Of a DNA stretch of 43,597 nt, positions 1 to 10,456 are shown one piece after another (the stretch's first letter is position 1; every line of letters starts with the position of its first letter). The stretch covers positions 1-43,597 of the forward strand of contig JANJTP010000055.1 in the NCBI GenBank assembly GCA_024711025.1, written 5' to 3'. Origin of the DNA: Solirubrobacteraceae bacterium. Lineage in GTDB: Bacteria > Actinomycetota > Thermoleophilia > Solirubrobacterales > Solirubrobacteraceae. Position numbers and translations under genes: made by a program. The notes under the pieces were generated by a model. That model ran no database searches and had not been told where the DNA came from. It saw only the letters and a program-made list of their open reading frames with translations.

Positions 1-173
1 ACGTGCACGTCCTGTTCGACGCCGCGGCCGAGCGCGGGGTGTCGTTCGTCAAGGGCACCGATTTCCTGCTCGAGGGCGGCGAGAACACGTTGCGGATGGC
101 CTACTCGGGCGTCAGCGCCGACCAGATCGAAGAGGGCATCCACCGGCTCGCCGAGGCGTACGCGGCCCTCTGA
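1..173 (+). CDS. PLP-dependent aminotransferase, C-terminal end (partial)
   Basis: Only the last 56 codons lie in the window (frame starting at base 3, stop TGA at 171-173). The segment reads FVKGTDFLLEGGENTLRMAY and then SGVSADQIEEGIHRLAEAY, the usual ending of fold-type I class I/II aminotransferases of the MocR/2-aminoadipate (LysN-like) group, where a small-domain strand carrying an Arg that binds the substrate carboxylate is followed by a last helix. Substrate cannot be told from this piece. It is the only plus-strand gene in the first 11.9 kb and converges on the next gene, with a hairpin directly after its stop. It need not belong to the purine locus. Confidence 0.7.
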   Translation, partial: VHVLFDAAAERGVSFVKGTDFLLEGGENTLRMAYSGVSADQIEEGIHRLAEAYAAL

Positions 174-202
174 GCCACGCGCCGCGACCGGGCGCCCGTG
201 GC
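174..202. terminator. Hairpin terminator between convergent genes
   Basis: Directly after the aminotransferase stop, GCCACG (174-179) pairs perfectly with CGTGGC (197-202), and inside it CGCC (180-183) can pair with GGCG (191-194). The neighbouring minus-strand gene ends at 204, so the hairpin sits exactly between two convergent 3' ends and could serve both. There is no T-run, as is common for terminators in high-G+C actinobacteria. Confidence 0.5.
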
Positions 203-203
203 C

Positions 204-665
204 TCAGTCGGCGCCGCCCTCTGGGGCGAGGTCGGCGCCGGCCGAGCCGATGAGACCTCGCCTGAGAAAGACACGCCGCGCCGCGAGCAGCCCGCTCTGA
301 ACCCTCGGAAACCCTGCGAGCGAGAGGCACTGCAGCAGCACCTCGACGATCTCCGCCGGCGCCATTCCGGAGTTGAGGCCCATGTCGACATAGAGCTCGA
401 TCGGTCGCTCCATGCCGCCCAATGTCACAAGGCAGGAGAGTGTCGAGATGATCCGATCGCGTGGTGTCAGCCCTGGGCGGCTGAAGACCTCGCCGTAGAC
501 GAACTCGTGCAGGTAGTCGGCGAACGCGGGCGCCACCTCGAGGATCTCGTTGAGCGCCGATGCCGGAGCCTCTCCACGTAACGACTCGAGGAGCTCGCGC
601 CCGGCACGTCGCCGCGCCTCGACGCTGTCAGGATCGAATGCAGCCACGGGCTCAGGTATCTCCAT
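204..665 (-). CDS. Carboxymuconolactone decarboxylase-like protein
   Basis: About 153 residues of the all-helical carboxymuconolactone decarboxylase (CMD/AhpD-like) fold. The segment GLTPRDRIISTLSCLVTLGG followed by IELYVDMGLNSGMAPAEIVE and VLLQCLSLAGFPRVQSGL matches the family core. The AhpD CxxC redox pair is absent. Where PcaC-type enzymes usually have ELHVxxALNNG, this protein has ELYVDMGLNSG, so the conserved His is replaced by Tyr and ordinary lactone decarboxylase chemistry is doubtful. I chose the ATG at 665 (MEIPEP) because the family match begins soon after; an in-frame ATG at 713 would add 16 poorly matching residues, and neither has a strong ribosome site. It lies downstream of the purine operon with a 275-bp gap and may be a separate unit. 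Function unknown. Confidence 0.7.
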   Translation of the reverse strand: MEIPEPVAAFDPDSVEARRRAGRELLESLRGEAPASALNEILEVAPAFADYLHEFVYGEVFSRPGLTPRDRIISTLSCLVTLGGMERPIELYVDMGLNSGMAPAEIVEVLLQCLSLAGFPRVQSGLLAARRVFLRRGLIGSAGADLAPEGGAD

Positions 666-940
666 ATGAGTGTGTGTTCCTGACCGGCGACAGTGATTCG
701 GATACGAGACCATGGCCCACCAACGCCGGCGACCTGCAGTGAGCCGTCATCGTGGTCGGGCTCGGCCGGTCACCAGCACGAGCGGCCCACGCCACGTGGG
801 ACCGCCATCGGACGTCCGCGTCGCCCCATCGCGAGTCTCGGCCGTGAGAGTATCGACGAGACGACCCAGGAGACAGGTCGGACTCGATGCTCGGACGCGC
901 CGTCTTGCCGGCGACACGGAAGCGCTCGTGGTCATCCGTC

Positions 941-2335
941 TCACGGGGTTCGGTGTCGCAGGCGCTCGAGGCCGGCGCGCCGCAGCAGCGCGTCAGCACA
1001 CGCCTGCGCCTCGGCCATGACCTCGGACTCGTCGATCCGCGTGCAGCGTCCGTCCTCGTAGACGACGTCGCCGCCGACGATCGTCATCCACACGTCTCCC
1101 CCGCGGGCGGCGTGGACGACGGTCGCAAGCGGATCGTTGAGCGGGCGCAGGTGCGGGCGCTGAAGATCGACGACTGCCACGTCCGCCAGTCGCCCCGGCG
1201 CCAGCACGCCGGCTTCGATCCGCAGTACCGCCGCGCCTTCGCGTGTCACCAGATCGAGCGCTTCGGCGACCGTCGTCGCCTCCTGGTCGAGCGTCGTGAC
1301 CCGGTGCAGCAGAACCATCAGCTTCATCTGCTCGAAGAGGTCCTGGCGGTGGCCGCAGGCGGACCCGTCGGTGCCCAGACCGACGGTGGCGCCCGCTTCG
1401 CGTAGATCACGCAGACGCATCACCCCGTAGGGCACGACCATGTTCGACGCGGGGCAGTGGGCGACACAGGAGCGCGTTCCACCGAGCAGCGCGACGTCGG
1501 CGTCGTCGAGCCAGGTCGCGTGTGCGAGCGTGGTGTCGGGTCCGAGCAGCCCCTCCTCATGCAGCCACGACGCGGGACGTACGCCGAAGGCATCGCGGTA
1601 GGTCTCGGGATCGGGCCGCGGCGCGCAGAAGTGCGTGTGCCAGCCGGTGCCGCGCTCACGCGCCAGTTCGACTGCCGCCCGCAGCAGTTCCCTGTCGGTG
1701 TAGGTGATGTTGATCGGCCCGGGCCACACGACCACCCGGCCGTCCGCCGGCCGCGCGTCCATGCACGCACGCGTGTACTCGAGCTCTTGATCGGCGCGAT
1801 AGGGGAAGGAGGACTCGGGGAGACCCTGCGTGCGCCCGAGATCGGTGAGCGGCCCGGCGATGCCGCGGGCCACAACGCCGCGCAGGCCGACCGCCTCGAT
1901 GGCGTCGGCGACGGCAAGCGTCGTCTCGACATCGGTGCAGCCGTAGTGGTGGTCGAGCAGCGCGGTGGTGCCGGCACGCGCCGCCTCGACAGCCCCGAGG
2001 CGAGCGGCGACGACGGTCTCGCGCGCGGAGATCGTGCCGGCGTAGGGCCACATGAACTCGGCCAGCCAGCGCCAGCCGGGGAGTCCCTCGCCAAGCCCGC
2101 GTGCGAGCGTCTGGAACAGGTGGTTGTGGGTGTCGACCAACCCGGACAGCACCAGCTTGCCCGCGCAATCGACGACCCTTGCCGCCGGCCGGCGGCCGAG
2201 ATCGCACGTTCGACCGACCGCGCTGATGCGATCGCCGGCGATGGCGACGGCGCCGTCGCCGATGACGCGGCGCTCGTCGTCGACGGTCACGACGGTGCCG
2301 CCGACGAGCAGGAGATCGAGTGGTTCGTCGCTCAC
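941..2335 (-). CDS. TRZ/ATZ-family amidohydrolase, purine-deaminase-like
   Basis: 464 residues, the usual length for metal-dependent amidohydrolases of the AtzB/TrzN/guanine-deaminase group. A beta-sandwich start (LLLVGGTVVTVDDE) leads to the metal motif VDTHNHLFQTLARG, then HTHFCAPRPD, HATWLDDADV, the subgroup hallmark HCPASNMVVPYG and GLGTDGSACGH with the catalytic Asp. These enzymes remove an amino group from purines, pyrimidines or triazines. It is the last gene of the long purine operon and starts in a 4-base ATGA overlap with the adenosine deaminase remnant, so translation is probably coupled. Context suggests guanine, adenine-derived or methylthio-purine deamination. It differs clearly from the 8-oxoguanine deaminase at the head of the same operon, so a second substrate is likely. 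Exact substrate unknown. Confidence 0.75.
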   Translation of the reverse strand: MSDEPLDLLLVGGTVVTVDDERRVIGDGAVAIAGDRISAVGRTCDLGRRPAARVVDCAGKLVLSGLVDTHNHLFQTLARGLGEGLPGWRWLAEFMWPYAGTISARETVVAARLGAVEAARAGTTALLDHHYGCTDVETTLAVADAIEAVGLRGVVARGIAGPLTDLGRTQGLPESSFPYRADQELEYTRACMDARPADGRVVVWPGPINITYTDRELLRAAVELARERGTGWHTHFCAPRPDPETYRDAFGVRPASWLHEEGLLGPDTTLAHATWLDDADVALLGGTRSCVAHCPASNMVVPYGVMRLRDLREAGATVGLGTDGSACGHRQDLFEQMKLMVLLHRVTTLDQEATTVAEALDLVTREGAAVLRIEAGVLAPGRLADVAVVDLQRPHLRPLNDPLATVVHAARGGDVWMTIVGGDVVYEDGRCTRIDESEVMAEAQACADALLRRAGLERLRHRTP

Positions 2336-2673
2336 ACGAAGAGACCTCCACCCGTGTTCAGTCCGGCGGCGCCGGCTTCCTGCGTCGAGTCGTGGGAATC
2401 AATGGTCACGTCTCTCCAAGACAGCTCGTTGCGGTCCTGCGCCAGATCCGTCCGCATGCCGAGCGGCGTGGTCGAAGCCGATGCCGAGAATCTCGTCGCG
2501 CGGAACGGTTCCAGATCTCCGAATGGTGGATGGGTCGCCGTCGGATCGTAGGTGGGCAGCTTCACACCCTGCCTGCGCGCGAGCTCCACGAAGGTCGTTG
2601 GGAGCACACTTCCCTCCAGGCGAATGTGGGGCTCCAGTCGTCGGCAGCGACGGATCAGCTCCGGGTCGGACAT
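2332..2673 (-). pseudogene. Adenosine deaminase N-terminal remnant
   Basis: A 113-residue reading frame whose first ~55 residues resemble the start of adenosine deaminase: IRLEGSVLPTTFVELARRQG followed by VKLPTYDP, compared with the family pattern ELHxHLEGSxRPxTLxELARRxGVxLP. The metal motif HxH is changed to HIR, and after GDLEPF the similarity stops; the remaining ~55 residues match nothing I recognise. Complete adenosine deaminases have about 340 residues, so most of the enzyme is missing. I chose the ATG at 2673 because a G-rich ribosome site (GGGGGG) lies just before it; an ATG at 2709 overlapping the previous stop is also possible. The frame is still joined to both neighbours by short overlaps, so it may persist as a coupling cistron. 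It looks like a deletion remnant rather than a working enzyme. Confidence 0.55.
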
Positions 2674-2705
2674 TCCGTCCCCCCTTTCCCTTGCGGGCGC
2701 GTCGT

Positions 2706-5029
<2,324 letters not shown>

Positions 5030-5033
<4 letters not shown>

Positions 5034-5512
5034 GCCTGCCGGCGCTCGAGCTCGAGGCGCTCAGCCGCGAGGCGGACGGCGTCCACGATCTTTGTGTAGC
5101 CGGTACAGCGGCAGAGGTTGCCGGCGAGCGCCTCACGGATCTCCATCTCGCTGGGGTCGGCGTTGCGCCGCAGCAGGTCGTGCGTGGCGACGACGAAGCC
5201 CGGCGTGCAGAAGCCGCACTGCACAGCCCCCGCCTCGACGAAGGCCCGCTGGATCGGATGCAGCCCGTCCTCGCGTGCGAGCCCCTCGACGGTGGTGATG
5301 TCGGCGCCCTCGGCCTGTCCGGCCGCGACGAGGCACGAGCACACGAGGTTGCCGTTGAGATAGACCGAGCAGGAGCCGCACTCACCCTGCTCGCACGCGT
5401 TCTTGGAGCCCGGCAGCGCCATCCGCTCGCGCAGCACGTACAGAAGGCTCTCGCCCTCCCACACGCCGTCGACCTCTTGGGCCTCGCCGTTCACCGTGCA
5501 CTTAAGCCGCAT
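5030..5512 (-). CDS. Xanthine dehydrogenase family, 2Fe-2S subunit (cluster A)
   Basis: 160 residues, the normal length for the small electron-transfer subunit. A plant-ferredoxin-type domain carries cysteines 40, 45, 48 and 60 (C-x4-C-x2-C-x11-C, in [13 protein letters not shown]), and the helical domain carries C99-G-F-C102 and C134-R-C136, which hold the second cluster next to the molybdenum centre. All eight ligands are present. It passes electrons from the molybdopterin subunit to the FAD subunit. Its stop overlaps the start of the molybdenum subunit gene, and it lies 36 bases after the FAD gene. Confidence 0.92.
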
Positions 5513-5548
5513 GACCCTCCCCTCCGTTACAGATCCCCATACGAGCCG

Positions 5549-6412
5549 TCACCGACCGTCGCGCAGCGCCCACGTCGCCGTTCGGCGGCCCATCACCGTC
5601 AGTGCGTGGCGCCGGTAAGACGCCGTGGCGCGGACGTCGTCGATCGGCCGGGCGGCATCAGCGACGAGAGCGCCGAATCGCTCGAGGACCGCCTCGTCCG
5701 GCAGGCGCCCGGACTCCCAGAGCCCCTCGTCGGTTATGACGCCGGCGAGATAACGCTCCGCGTCGGGCGCCTGCAGCGGCGTCGGGCCGGCGGAGCCGAT
5801 CCCGGTCCCGATCGTCCGTGCCGATCGGTCCACCGCCACCGCGAATGAGCAGGCTGCGATCACCATGGCGTTGCGCGTGCCGACCTTGGCGAACTGCTGG
5901 CCGCCGGCGGCCGGCGCGAGGTAGATCGCGGCGATCAGCTCGTCCGGCTCCAGGGCGTTGCGCTTGGGACCGAGGTAGAACTCGTGCGCCGGGATGCGAC
6001 GCGCCCCGCGAGCGGCGGACGCCACCTCGTACACAGCCCCGGCGGCCAGCAGGGGCGGATGGGAGTCGCCTGCGGGCGAGGCGGCGCCGAGGTTTCCCCC
6101 GACCGTCCCGCGGTTGCGGATCTGCGGCGAGCCGACGGTGCGCGCTGCGAGCGCCAGGCCGGGCAGCATGGCTCCGAGCTCGGCGATCACACGGGCGTAT
6201 GTGACACCCGCTCCCACCCGCAGCGACCCGGCATCCGACGCCCAATCGGCGAGCTCGCGCACGCGACCGAGGTCGAGGAGCACATCCGGGCGACGGCGGT
6301 CGAAGTTCATCTCGACCATCACGTCGGTGCCGCCCTGGATCGGTACGGCATCAGGGAACGCCGCCTTGGCGGCGAGCGCCTCTTCCCACGTGGAGGGCTG
6401 CAGGAACTCCAT
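5549..6412 (-). CDS. Xanthine dehydrogenase family, FAD-binding subunit (cluster A)
   Basis: 287 residues, typical of the medium subunit of molybdenum hydroxylases (CO dehydrogenase CoxM/xanthine dehydrogenase FAD type). It starts MEFLQPSTWEEALAAK and has the FAD-binding pyrophosphate loop PIQGGTDVMVEM at about 24-35 and the second FAD motif PQIRNRGTVGGNLGAASPAG at about 96-115. The C-terminal CO-dehydrogenase flavoprotein domain follows (residues ~175-280). It transfers electrons from the 2Fe-2S subunit to NAD or another acceptor. It lies two bases after the second molybdenum subunit gene and 36 bases before the 2Fe-2S gene, so it can pair with either molybdenum subunit of this operon. Confidence 0.9.
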   Translation of the reverse strand: MEFLQPSTWEEALAAKAAFPDAVPIQGGTDVMVEMNFDRRRPDVLLDLGRVRELADWASDAGSLRVGAGVTYARVIAELGAMLPGLALAARTVGSPQIRNRGTVGGNLGAASPAGDSHPPLLAAGAVYEVASAARGARRIPAHEFYLGPKRNALEPDELIAAIYLAPAAGGQQFAKVGTRNAMVIAACSFAVAVDRSARTIGTGIGSAGPTPLQAPDAERYLAGVITDEGLWESGRLPDEAVLERFGALVADAARPIDDVRATASYRRHALTVMGRRTATWALRDGR

Positions 6413-6414
6413 GG

Positions 6415-8760
6415 TCAGGCGGCTCCTAGGTCGTGGATCGCCGCCCCGGCGGCGACGATGTCGGTGGGCTGGACGGGCACGCGGGTCAGCGGCCGTCCGG
6501 TCGCGGCGCGCAGCGCCGCGACGATCGCCGGGGTCGATGAGATGGAGGGCGCCTCGGCCATTCCGTTGAGCCCGTACGGACTGTCGGGTTGCGCGAGCTC
6601 GAGGATCTCCGAGTCGATGCGCGGCACATCGAGGATCGTCGGGACGAGGTAGTCGGTGAACGAGGGGTTGGCGACGATGCCGCCGTTCACCTTGACCTCC
6701 TCCATCAGGGCGAGACCCAGTCCCTGGGCGGTGCCGCCCTCGATCTGCCCTTCGACGGCGAGCGGGTTGAGCATCGTGCCGACGTCCAGAACGGCCACCA
6801 GCTCGACCACGCGAGCCAACCCGAGCTCGACGTCGACGTCGACGACGGCCCGATGCGCGGCGAAGGAGAACGCCATGTGCGCATGGCCCTGACCGTCAGG
6901 GCCGAGCGGCTCGGTACGGCGCGGCCGATACTCGCGCACAGCCACTGCGGGATCCGCGGCCACAAGCTCGACAAGCTCGATACCGAGCCCCGAAGCGGTC
7001 TCGACGCGGCCCTCGACCAGGCGCATCTCATCCTCGGGCTCACCGAGCCGCCCGGCGGCCCGCCGAATCAGCTCCTCGCGTACGGCGATGCATGCCGCCT
7101 GCACCGCGCCACCGGTGAGCCAGCTCTGACGTGACGCCGACGTCGAGCCGGAGTCGCCGACGTCGGTGTCGGCCGGCAGCACCATGACATCTGCAACACC
7201 CAGTTCGGTGCGGGCGATCTGCGCATGGATCACGATTCCGCCCTGCCCGACCTCGGCGGCGGAGGTGTGGACCTCGACGAGCGGCTGGTCGTGAACGGCG
7301 GAGACCCGGACCCGGGCGGTCGAATAGTCGTCGAATCCCGCCGAGAACCCGACGTTCTTGAAGCCGACGGCATAACCCACGCCGCGCCGGACACCCTCGC
7401 CGTGCGTCGTGTTGGATGTGCCGCCGGGCAACAGCAGAAGATCGCCGTCGCCACCGGCTGCCGCCGGCGGCGGCAGCCGCTCCAGGCGCTCCAGCAGCTC
7501 GCGAACGGGGACGGGCGCCTCCAGTTGCTGGCCGGTCGCGACGGCCGAGCCGACCTCGACGGCGTTACGCCGGCGCAGCTCGATCGGATCGAGGTCCAGC
7601 GCCGCGGCCAGCCGATCCATCTGCGCCTCGTGGGCGAAGCAGGCCTGCACGGCGCCGAAGCCCCGCATCGCCCCACAGGGCGGGTTGTTGGTGAACGCGA
7701 CGATGGATTCAACATCGATGTCGTCGCAGCGGTAGGGCCCGACGGCGGTCGATCCGGCGTTCAGGCAGACGGACGGCGAGCTCGACGTGTAGGGACCGCC
7801 GTCCAGCAGCAGCCGCGCACGCACGTAGACGAGCCGCCCGTCGCGCGTCGCGCCGTGTTCGTAGCGCAGGCGCCCCGGGTGGCGGTGCACGTGCCCGTAG
7901 AACGACTCCTCGCGCGAGTACACCATCTTGACCGGTCTGCCGGTGTGCAGCGCCAGCATGCACGCATGGATCTGAACCGACAGGTCCTCGCGCCCGCCGA
8001 ACGCGCCGCCGACACCCGCGACGGTCATCCGGATCTGATCGCGCGTCAACGCCAGCGACTCACACATCTGATCGAGATCGAAGTAGAGGTTCTGCGTAGC
8101 GACGTAGAGCTCCACGCCGCCGTCGGGTGTCGGTACGGCGAGTCCCGACTCGGGCCCGAGAAAGGCCTGATCCTGCATGCCGATTTCGTACTCGCCCTCC
8201 ACGATGACGTCCGCCGCGCCGGCGGCGGCGACGACGTCGCCGCGCCGGATGTGAAGCGACGCTGTGACATTGCCCTGATCGTGTACCCGTGGAGCGTCCG
8301 GCATGAGGGCCAGCTCGGGATCGACGACAGGATCGAGCGGCTCGTAACTCACCTCGACCTTGCGGGCCCCCCGGCGCGCGGCTTCGGGACTGTCGGCCAC
8401 GACGAGCGCGACCGGCTCGCCCTGGTAGCGCACCCGATCCGAGGCGAGCACCGGCTGGTCGGCCCGCTTGATTCCGTAGGTCTTACGACCCGGAACATCC
8501 TCGTGTGTGAGGACCGCATGCACCGACGCCAGCGCCAGCGCCGCACCGGTCTCGATCGACGTGATGCGCGCGTGCGGATGCGAACTGCGCACGGTGACAC
8601 CCCACAGCATTCCCTCCATCCACAGATCGGAGGAGAAGGCGAACTCGCCCTTGACCTTCAGATCGCCGTCTTGACGGACCACCCGCTCGCCCACACCGAG
8701 CGCCGGCCGCTCGAACAGCGTCCGGACGGCGGTGCGGCCGTCCTGCCCGGCGCCCCGCAT
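6415..8760 (-). CDS. Xanthine dehydrogenase family, molybdenum-binding subunit (second of cluster A)
   Basis: 781 residues, paralogous along its whole length to the molybdenum subunit at 2706-5033: GDLKVKGEFAFSSDLW, QDQAFLGPESGLAVP, GVGGAFGGREDLSVQ and NNPPCGAMRGFGAVQ are all present. The C-terminal active-site motif reads NGMAEAPSIS instead of NGVGESG or NGAGEPP; the catalytic Glu (residue 736) is kept, but the Gly before it is Ala and the next residues differ. This could change substrate orientation. It starts one base after the 5-hydroxyisourate hydrolase stop and ends two bases before the FAD subunit gene. Two large subunits around a single FAD/2Fe-2S pair suggest interchangeable catalytic subunits, for example for hypoxanthine/xanthine versus a modified purine. 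That last point is inference. Confidence 0.88.
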   Translation of the reverse strand: MRGAGQDGRTAVRTLFERPALGVGERVVRQDGDLKVKGEFAFSSDLWMEGMLWGVTVRSSHPHARITSIETGAALALASVHAVLTHEDVPGRKTYGIKRADQPVLASDRVRYQGEPVALVVADSPEAARRGARKVEVSYEPLDPVVDPELALMPDAPRVHDQGNVTASLHIRRGDVVAAAGAADVIVEGEYEIGMQDQAFLGPESGLAVPTPDGGVELYVATQNLYFDLDQMCESLALTRDQIRMTVAGVGGAFGGREDLSVQIHACMLALHTGRPVKMVYSREESFYGHVHRHPGRLRYEHGATRDGRLVYVRARLLLDGGPYTSSSPSVCLNAGSTAVGPYRCDDIDVESIVAFTNNPPCGAMRGFGAVQACFAHEAQMDRLAAALDLDPIELRRRNAVEVGSAVATGQQLEAPVPVRELLERLERLPPPAAAGGDGDLLLLPGGTSNTTHGEGVRRGVGYAVGFKNVGFSAGFDDYSTARVRVSAVHDQPLVEVHTSAAEVGQGGIVIHAQIARTELGVADVMVLPADTDVGDSGSTSASRQSWLTGGAVQAACIAVREELIRRAAGRLGEPEDEMRLVEGRVETASGLGIELVELVAADPAVAVREYRPRRTEPLGPDGQGHAHMAFSFAAHRAVVDVDVELGLARVVELVAVLDVGTMLNPLAVEGQIEGGTAQGLGLALMEEVKVNGGIVANPSFTDYLVPTILDVPRIDSEILELAQPDSPYGLNGMAEAPSISSTPAIVAALRAATGRPLTRVPVQPTDIVAAGAAIHDLGAA

Positions 8761-8761
8761 G

Positions 8762-9127
8762 TCAGTGGCTCCCGCGGAAGTGCGTGTAACCCCAGGGCGA
8801 GACGGTGATCGGGACGTGGTACTGACCGTCGGGATCGGCGAAGTTGAGCCGCAGCACCAGTTCGGTCAGGTAGGGGGGCTGCGTCGTCGGCGCACCCAGC
8901 CGGCCGAAGTACCCGCCGACGTCGAGCCGAATCTGGTACCGGCCGGTCTCGTACTCCCCGGCGGGCAGGAGCGGCTCCTCGGTCCGTCCCTTTGCATCCG
9001 TCGTCAGAGCCTTGACGTGCCCCCAGGTACCGTCGTCGAGGAGACGGTCGAGCTCAACATCGATCCCCGCTCCCGGACGGCCGTGGTAGCCGTCCAGGAC
9101 GTGGAGTGTCACGGATCCTTGTGCCAT
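8762..9127 (-). CDS. uraH: 5-hydroxyisourate hydrolase (transthyretin-like)
   Basis: 121 residues, the full length of bacterial HIU hydrolase. It has the family start VTLHVLDGYHGRPGAG with His9, a central GRTEEPLL segment with the active-site Arg, YHVPITVSPWGYTHF with the second active-site His, and the C-terminal FRGS signature (usually YRGS; here Tyr is Phe and an extra His follows). It opens the ring of 5-hydroxyisourate, the product of urate oxidation, to OHCU. I chose the ATG at 9127 (MAQGSV) because the fold begins immediately; the open frame upstream belongs to another reading frame of puuD. It lies 50 bases after puuD, the gene whose product makes its substrate. No OHCU decarboxylase follows. 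Confidence 0.93.
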   Translation of the reverse strand: MAQGSVTLHVLDGYHGRPGAGIDVELDRLLDDGTWGHVKALTTDAKGRTEEPLLPAGEYETGRYQIRLDVGGYFGRLGAPTTQPPYLTELVLRLNFADPDGQYHVPITVSPWGYTHFRGSH

Positions 9128-9177
9128 CTGGTCGTGTTCCCTTTCCTGTTCATCGATTGATTTGCGACATCGCCGTC

Positions 9178-10422
9178 TCAGTGCCCGGCGACACTCGCGA
9201 CGTAGTCCGCGACCGACTGGATCTCCTGTGGCGAGAGCTGGCTCTTGAACGACGGCATCGCGCCGATCCCGTCTGTCACGCGCTGGACGACGAGCTGCGG
9301 CGCCAGCTTGACCTGGTCGAGATTCGGTCCGACGGTACCGCTCGAATGCGCGTCGGCGAGCGTATGACAACTGCCGCAACCTGCCGTGGCGAACACCCGC
9401 CGCCCGGCCGCGACCGCCGCGCCATCGCCGGGCGTCTGAGAGGAACCATCCGTCGCCCCCGCCTTGGCGAGCGCCGGTGCCTGGGGCGCCGACGGCGGCG
9501 CCAGCCAGAGGGCAAGCGCGACGCACACCGCAAGGGCGCCCACGGGGATGGCCCAGAGGACCCGCCCCTGCTGCCGGCGTACGAAGAAGTAACGCAACGC
9601 AGCCCCGACGAGCATGATGATGATCAGCCCCTGCCACGCGTGCGGGGAGCCGGACACGAACGAGAAGTGGATGCCGAGCATCGCGAAGAGGACCGGCAGC
9701 GCGAGGAAGGTGTTGTGGGCACCCCGCTGCCGGCTGCGATGCACCCAGACGGGATCCATCTTTGTGTGGTTCTGCTTGGCCGCGTACTGCCGGCGGTGCG
9801 CGGGCTGGAAGACGAGCAGGACGTTGCCGGCCATCCAGGTGCCCAGCAGGGCACCGAGCTGGATCACCATGCCGCGTGAGCCGTACACGTGGCTCAGGCC
9901 GAATGCGCTGGCGATGATGATGATCACGAGGATCACGCCGAGCAGCGCCTCGCGACCGGCCAGCAGCCGGCTGATGCCGTCATAGACCAGCCAGCCGAGG
10001 GCGAGCACGGCGACACTGATGAGGACGGCGACGCCGGCGCTGATGTCGGCGACGTTCGGATCGACGAGGTAGGTCCCGGCCTTCCAGTAGTAGACGATGA
10101 TCAGCAGCGCAAAACCGCTCACCCAGGTGGTGTACGCGTACGTCTGCGGATGCCAGGCGACGTTGGGCGGCAGCTCCTTCGGCCCCGTGTCATATCGGCG
10201 CATGAAGTAGAAGCCGCCGCCGTGGAGCCAGTAGCGCTGACCCTCGATGCCGTCGGCCCTGCCCTCGGCATCCGGTGGCTCCAGCGCATTGTCGACGAGC
10301 ACGAAGTAGGCGGTGATGCCCACCCACATGATCGCGGCCATCACATGCAGCCAGCGGACGACGCCCAGCCAGTCCCGGACATAGTCGAAGTCGATCGCGA
10401 GGGGGAGGTGAGACAGGTTCAT
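9178..10422 (-). CDS. puuD: Urate hydroxylase PuuD with C-terminal cytochrome c
   Basis: 414 residues. The first ~320 form an integral membrane domain with about eight to nine hydrophobic helices: WLGVVRWLHVMAAIMWVGIT at the start, then WHPQTYAYTTWVSG, a segment ending AFGLSHVYGSRG, and HNTFLALPVLFAMLGIHFSF. A linker and a cytochrome c domain follow, with the haem motif CGSCH at 349-353 and Met389 (GAMPSF) as probable sixth ligand. PuuD is the membrane urate oxidase that gives its electrons to cytochrome c rather than making hydrogen peroxide. The ATG at 10422 (MNLSHLPLAI) is chosen because the first helix follows directly. Neighbours on both sides act in the same pathway. A second copy lies at 41445-42677. 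Confidence 0.93.
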   Translation of the reverse strand: MNLSHLPLAIDFDYVRDWLGVVRWLHVMAAIMWVGITAYFVLVDNALEPPDAEGRADGIEGQRYWLHGGGFYFMRRYDTGPKELPPNVAWHPQTYAYTTWVSGFALLIIVYYWKAGTYLVDPNVADISAGVAVLISVAVLALGWLVYDGISRLLAGREALLGVILVIIIIASAFGLSHVYGSRGMVIQLGALLGTWMAGNVLLVFQPAHRRQYAAKQNHTKMDPVWVHRSRQRGAHNTFLALPVLFAMLGIHFSFVSGSPHAWQGLIIIMLVGAALRYFFVRRQQGRVLWAIPVGALAVCVALALWLAPPSAPQAPALAKAGATDGSSQTPGDGAAVAAGRRVFATAGCGSCHTLADAHSSGTVGPNLDQVKLAPQLVVQRVTDGIGAMPSFKSQLSPQEIQSVADYVASVAGH

Positions 10423-10456
10423 GGAGTGGGGTCTTCCGGGGTCTGGGTGGCGGCGG

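Noticed and set aside
898-913. Hairpin after the purine operon (CGCCG, six-base loop, CGGCG)
   Set aside because: A five-base stem without T-run, about 28 bases after the stop; such stems are frequent in this base composition.
8762-9637. Longer version of the 5-hydroxyisourate hydrolase gene reaching into puuD
   Set aside because: The upstream 170 codons are the complementary frame of the puuD coding region with Arg/Ala-rich composition; the family fold starts at the ATG at 9127.
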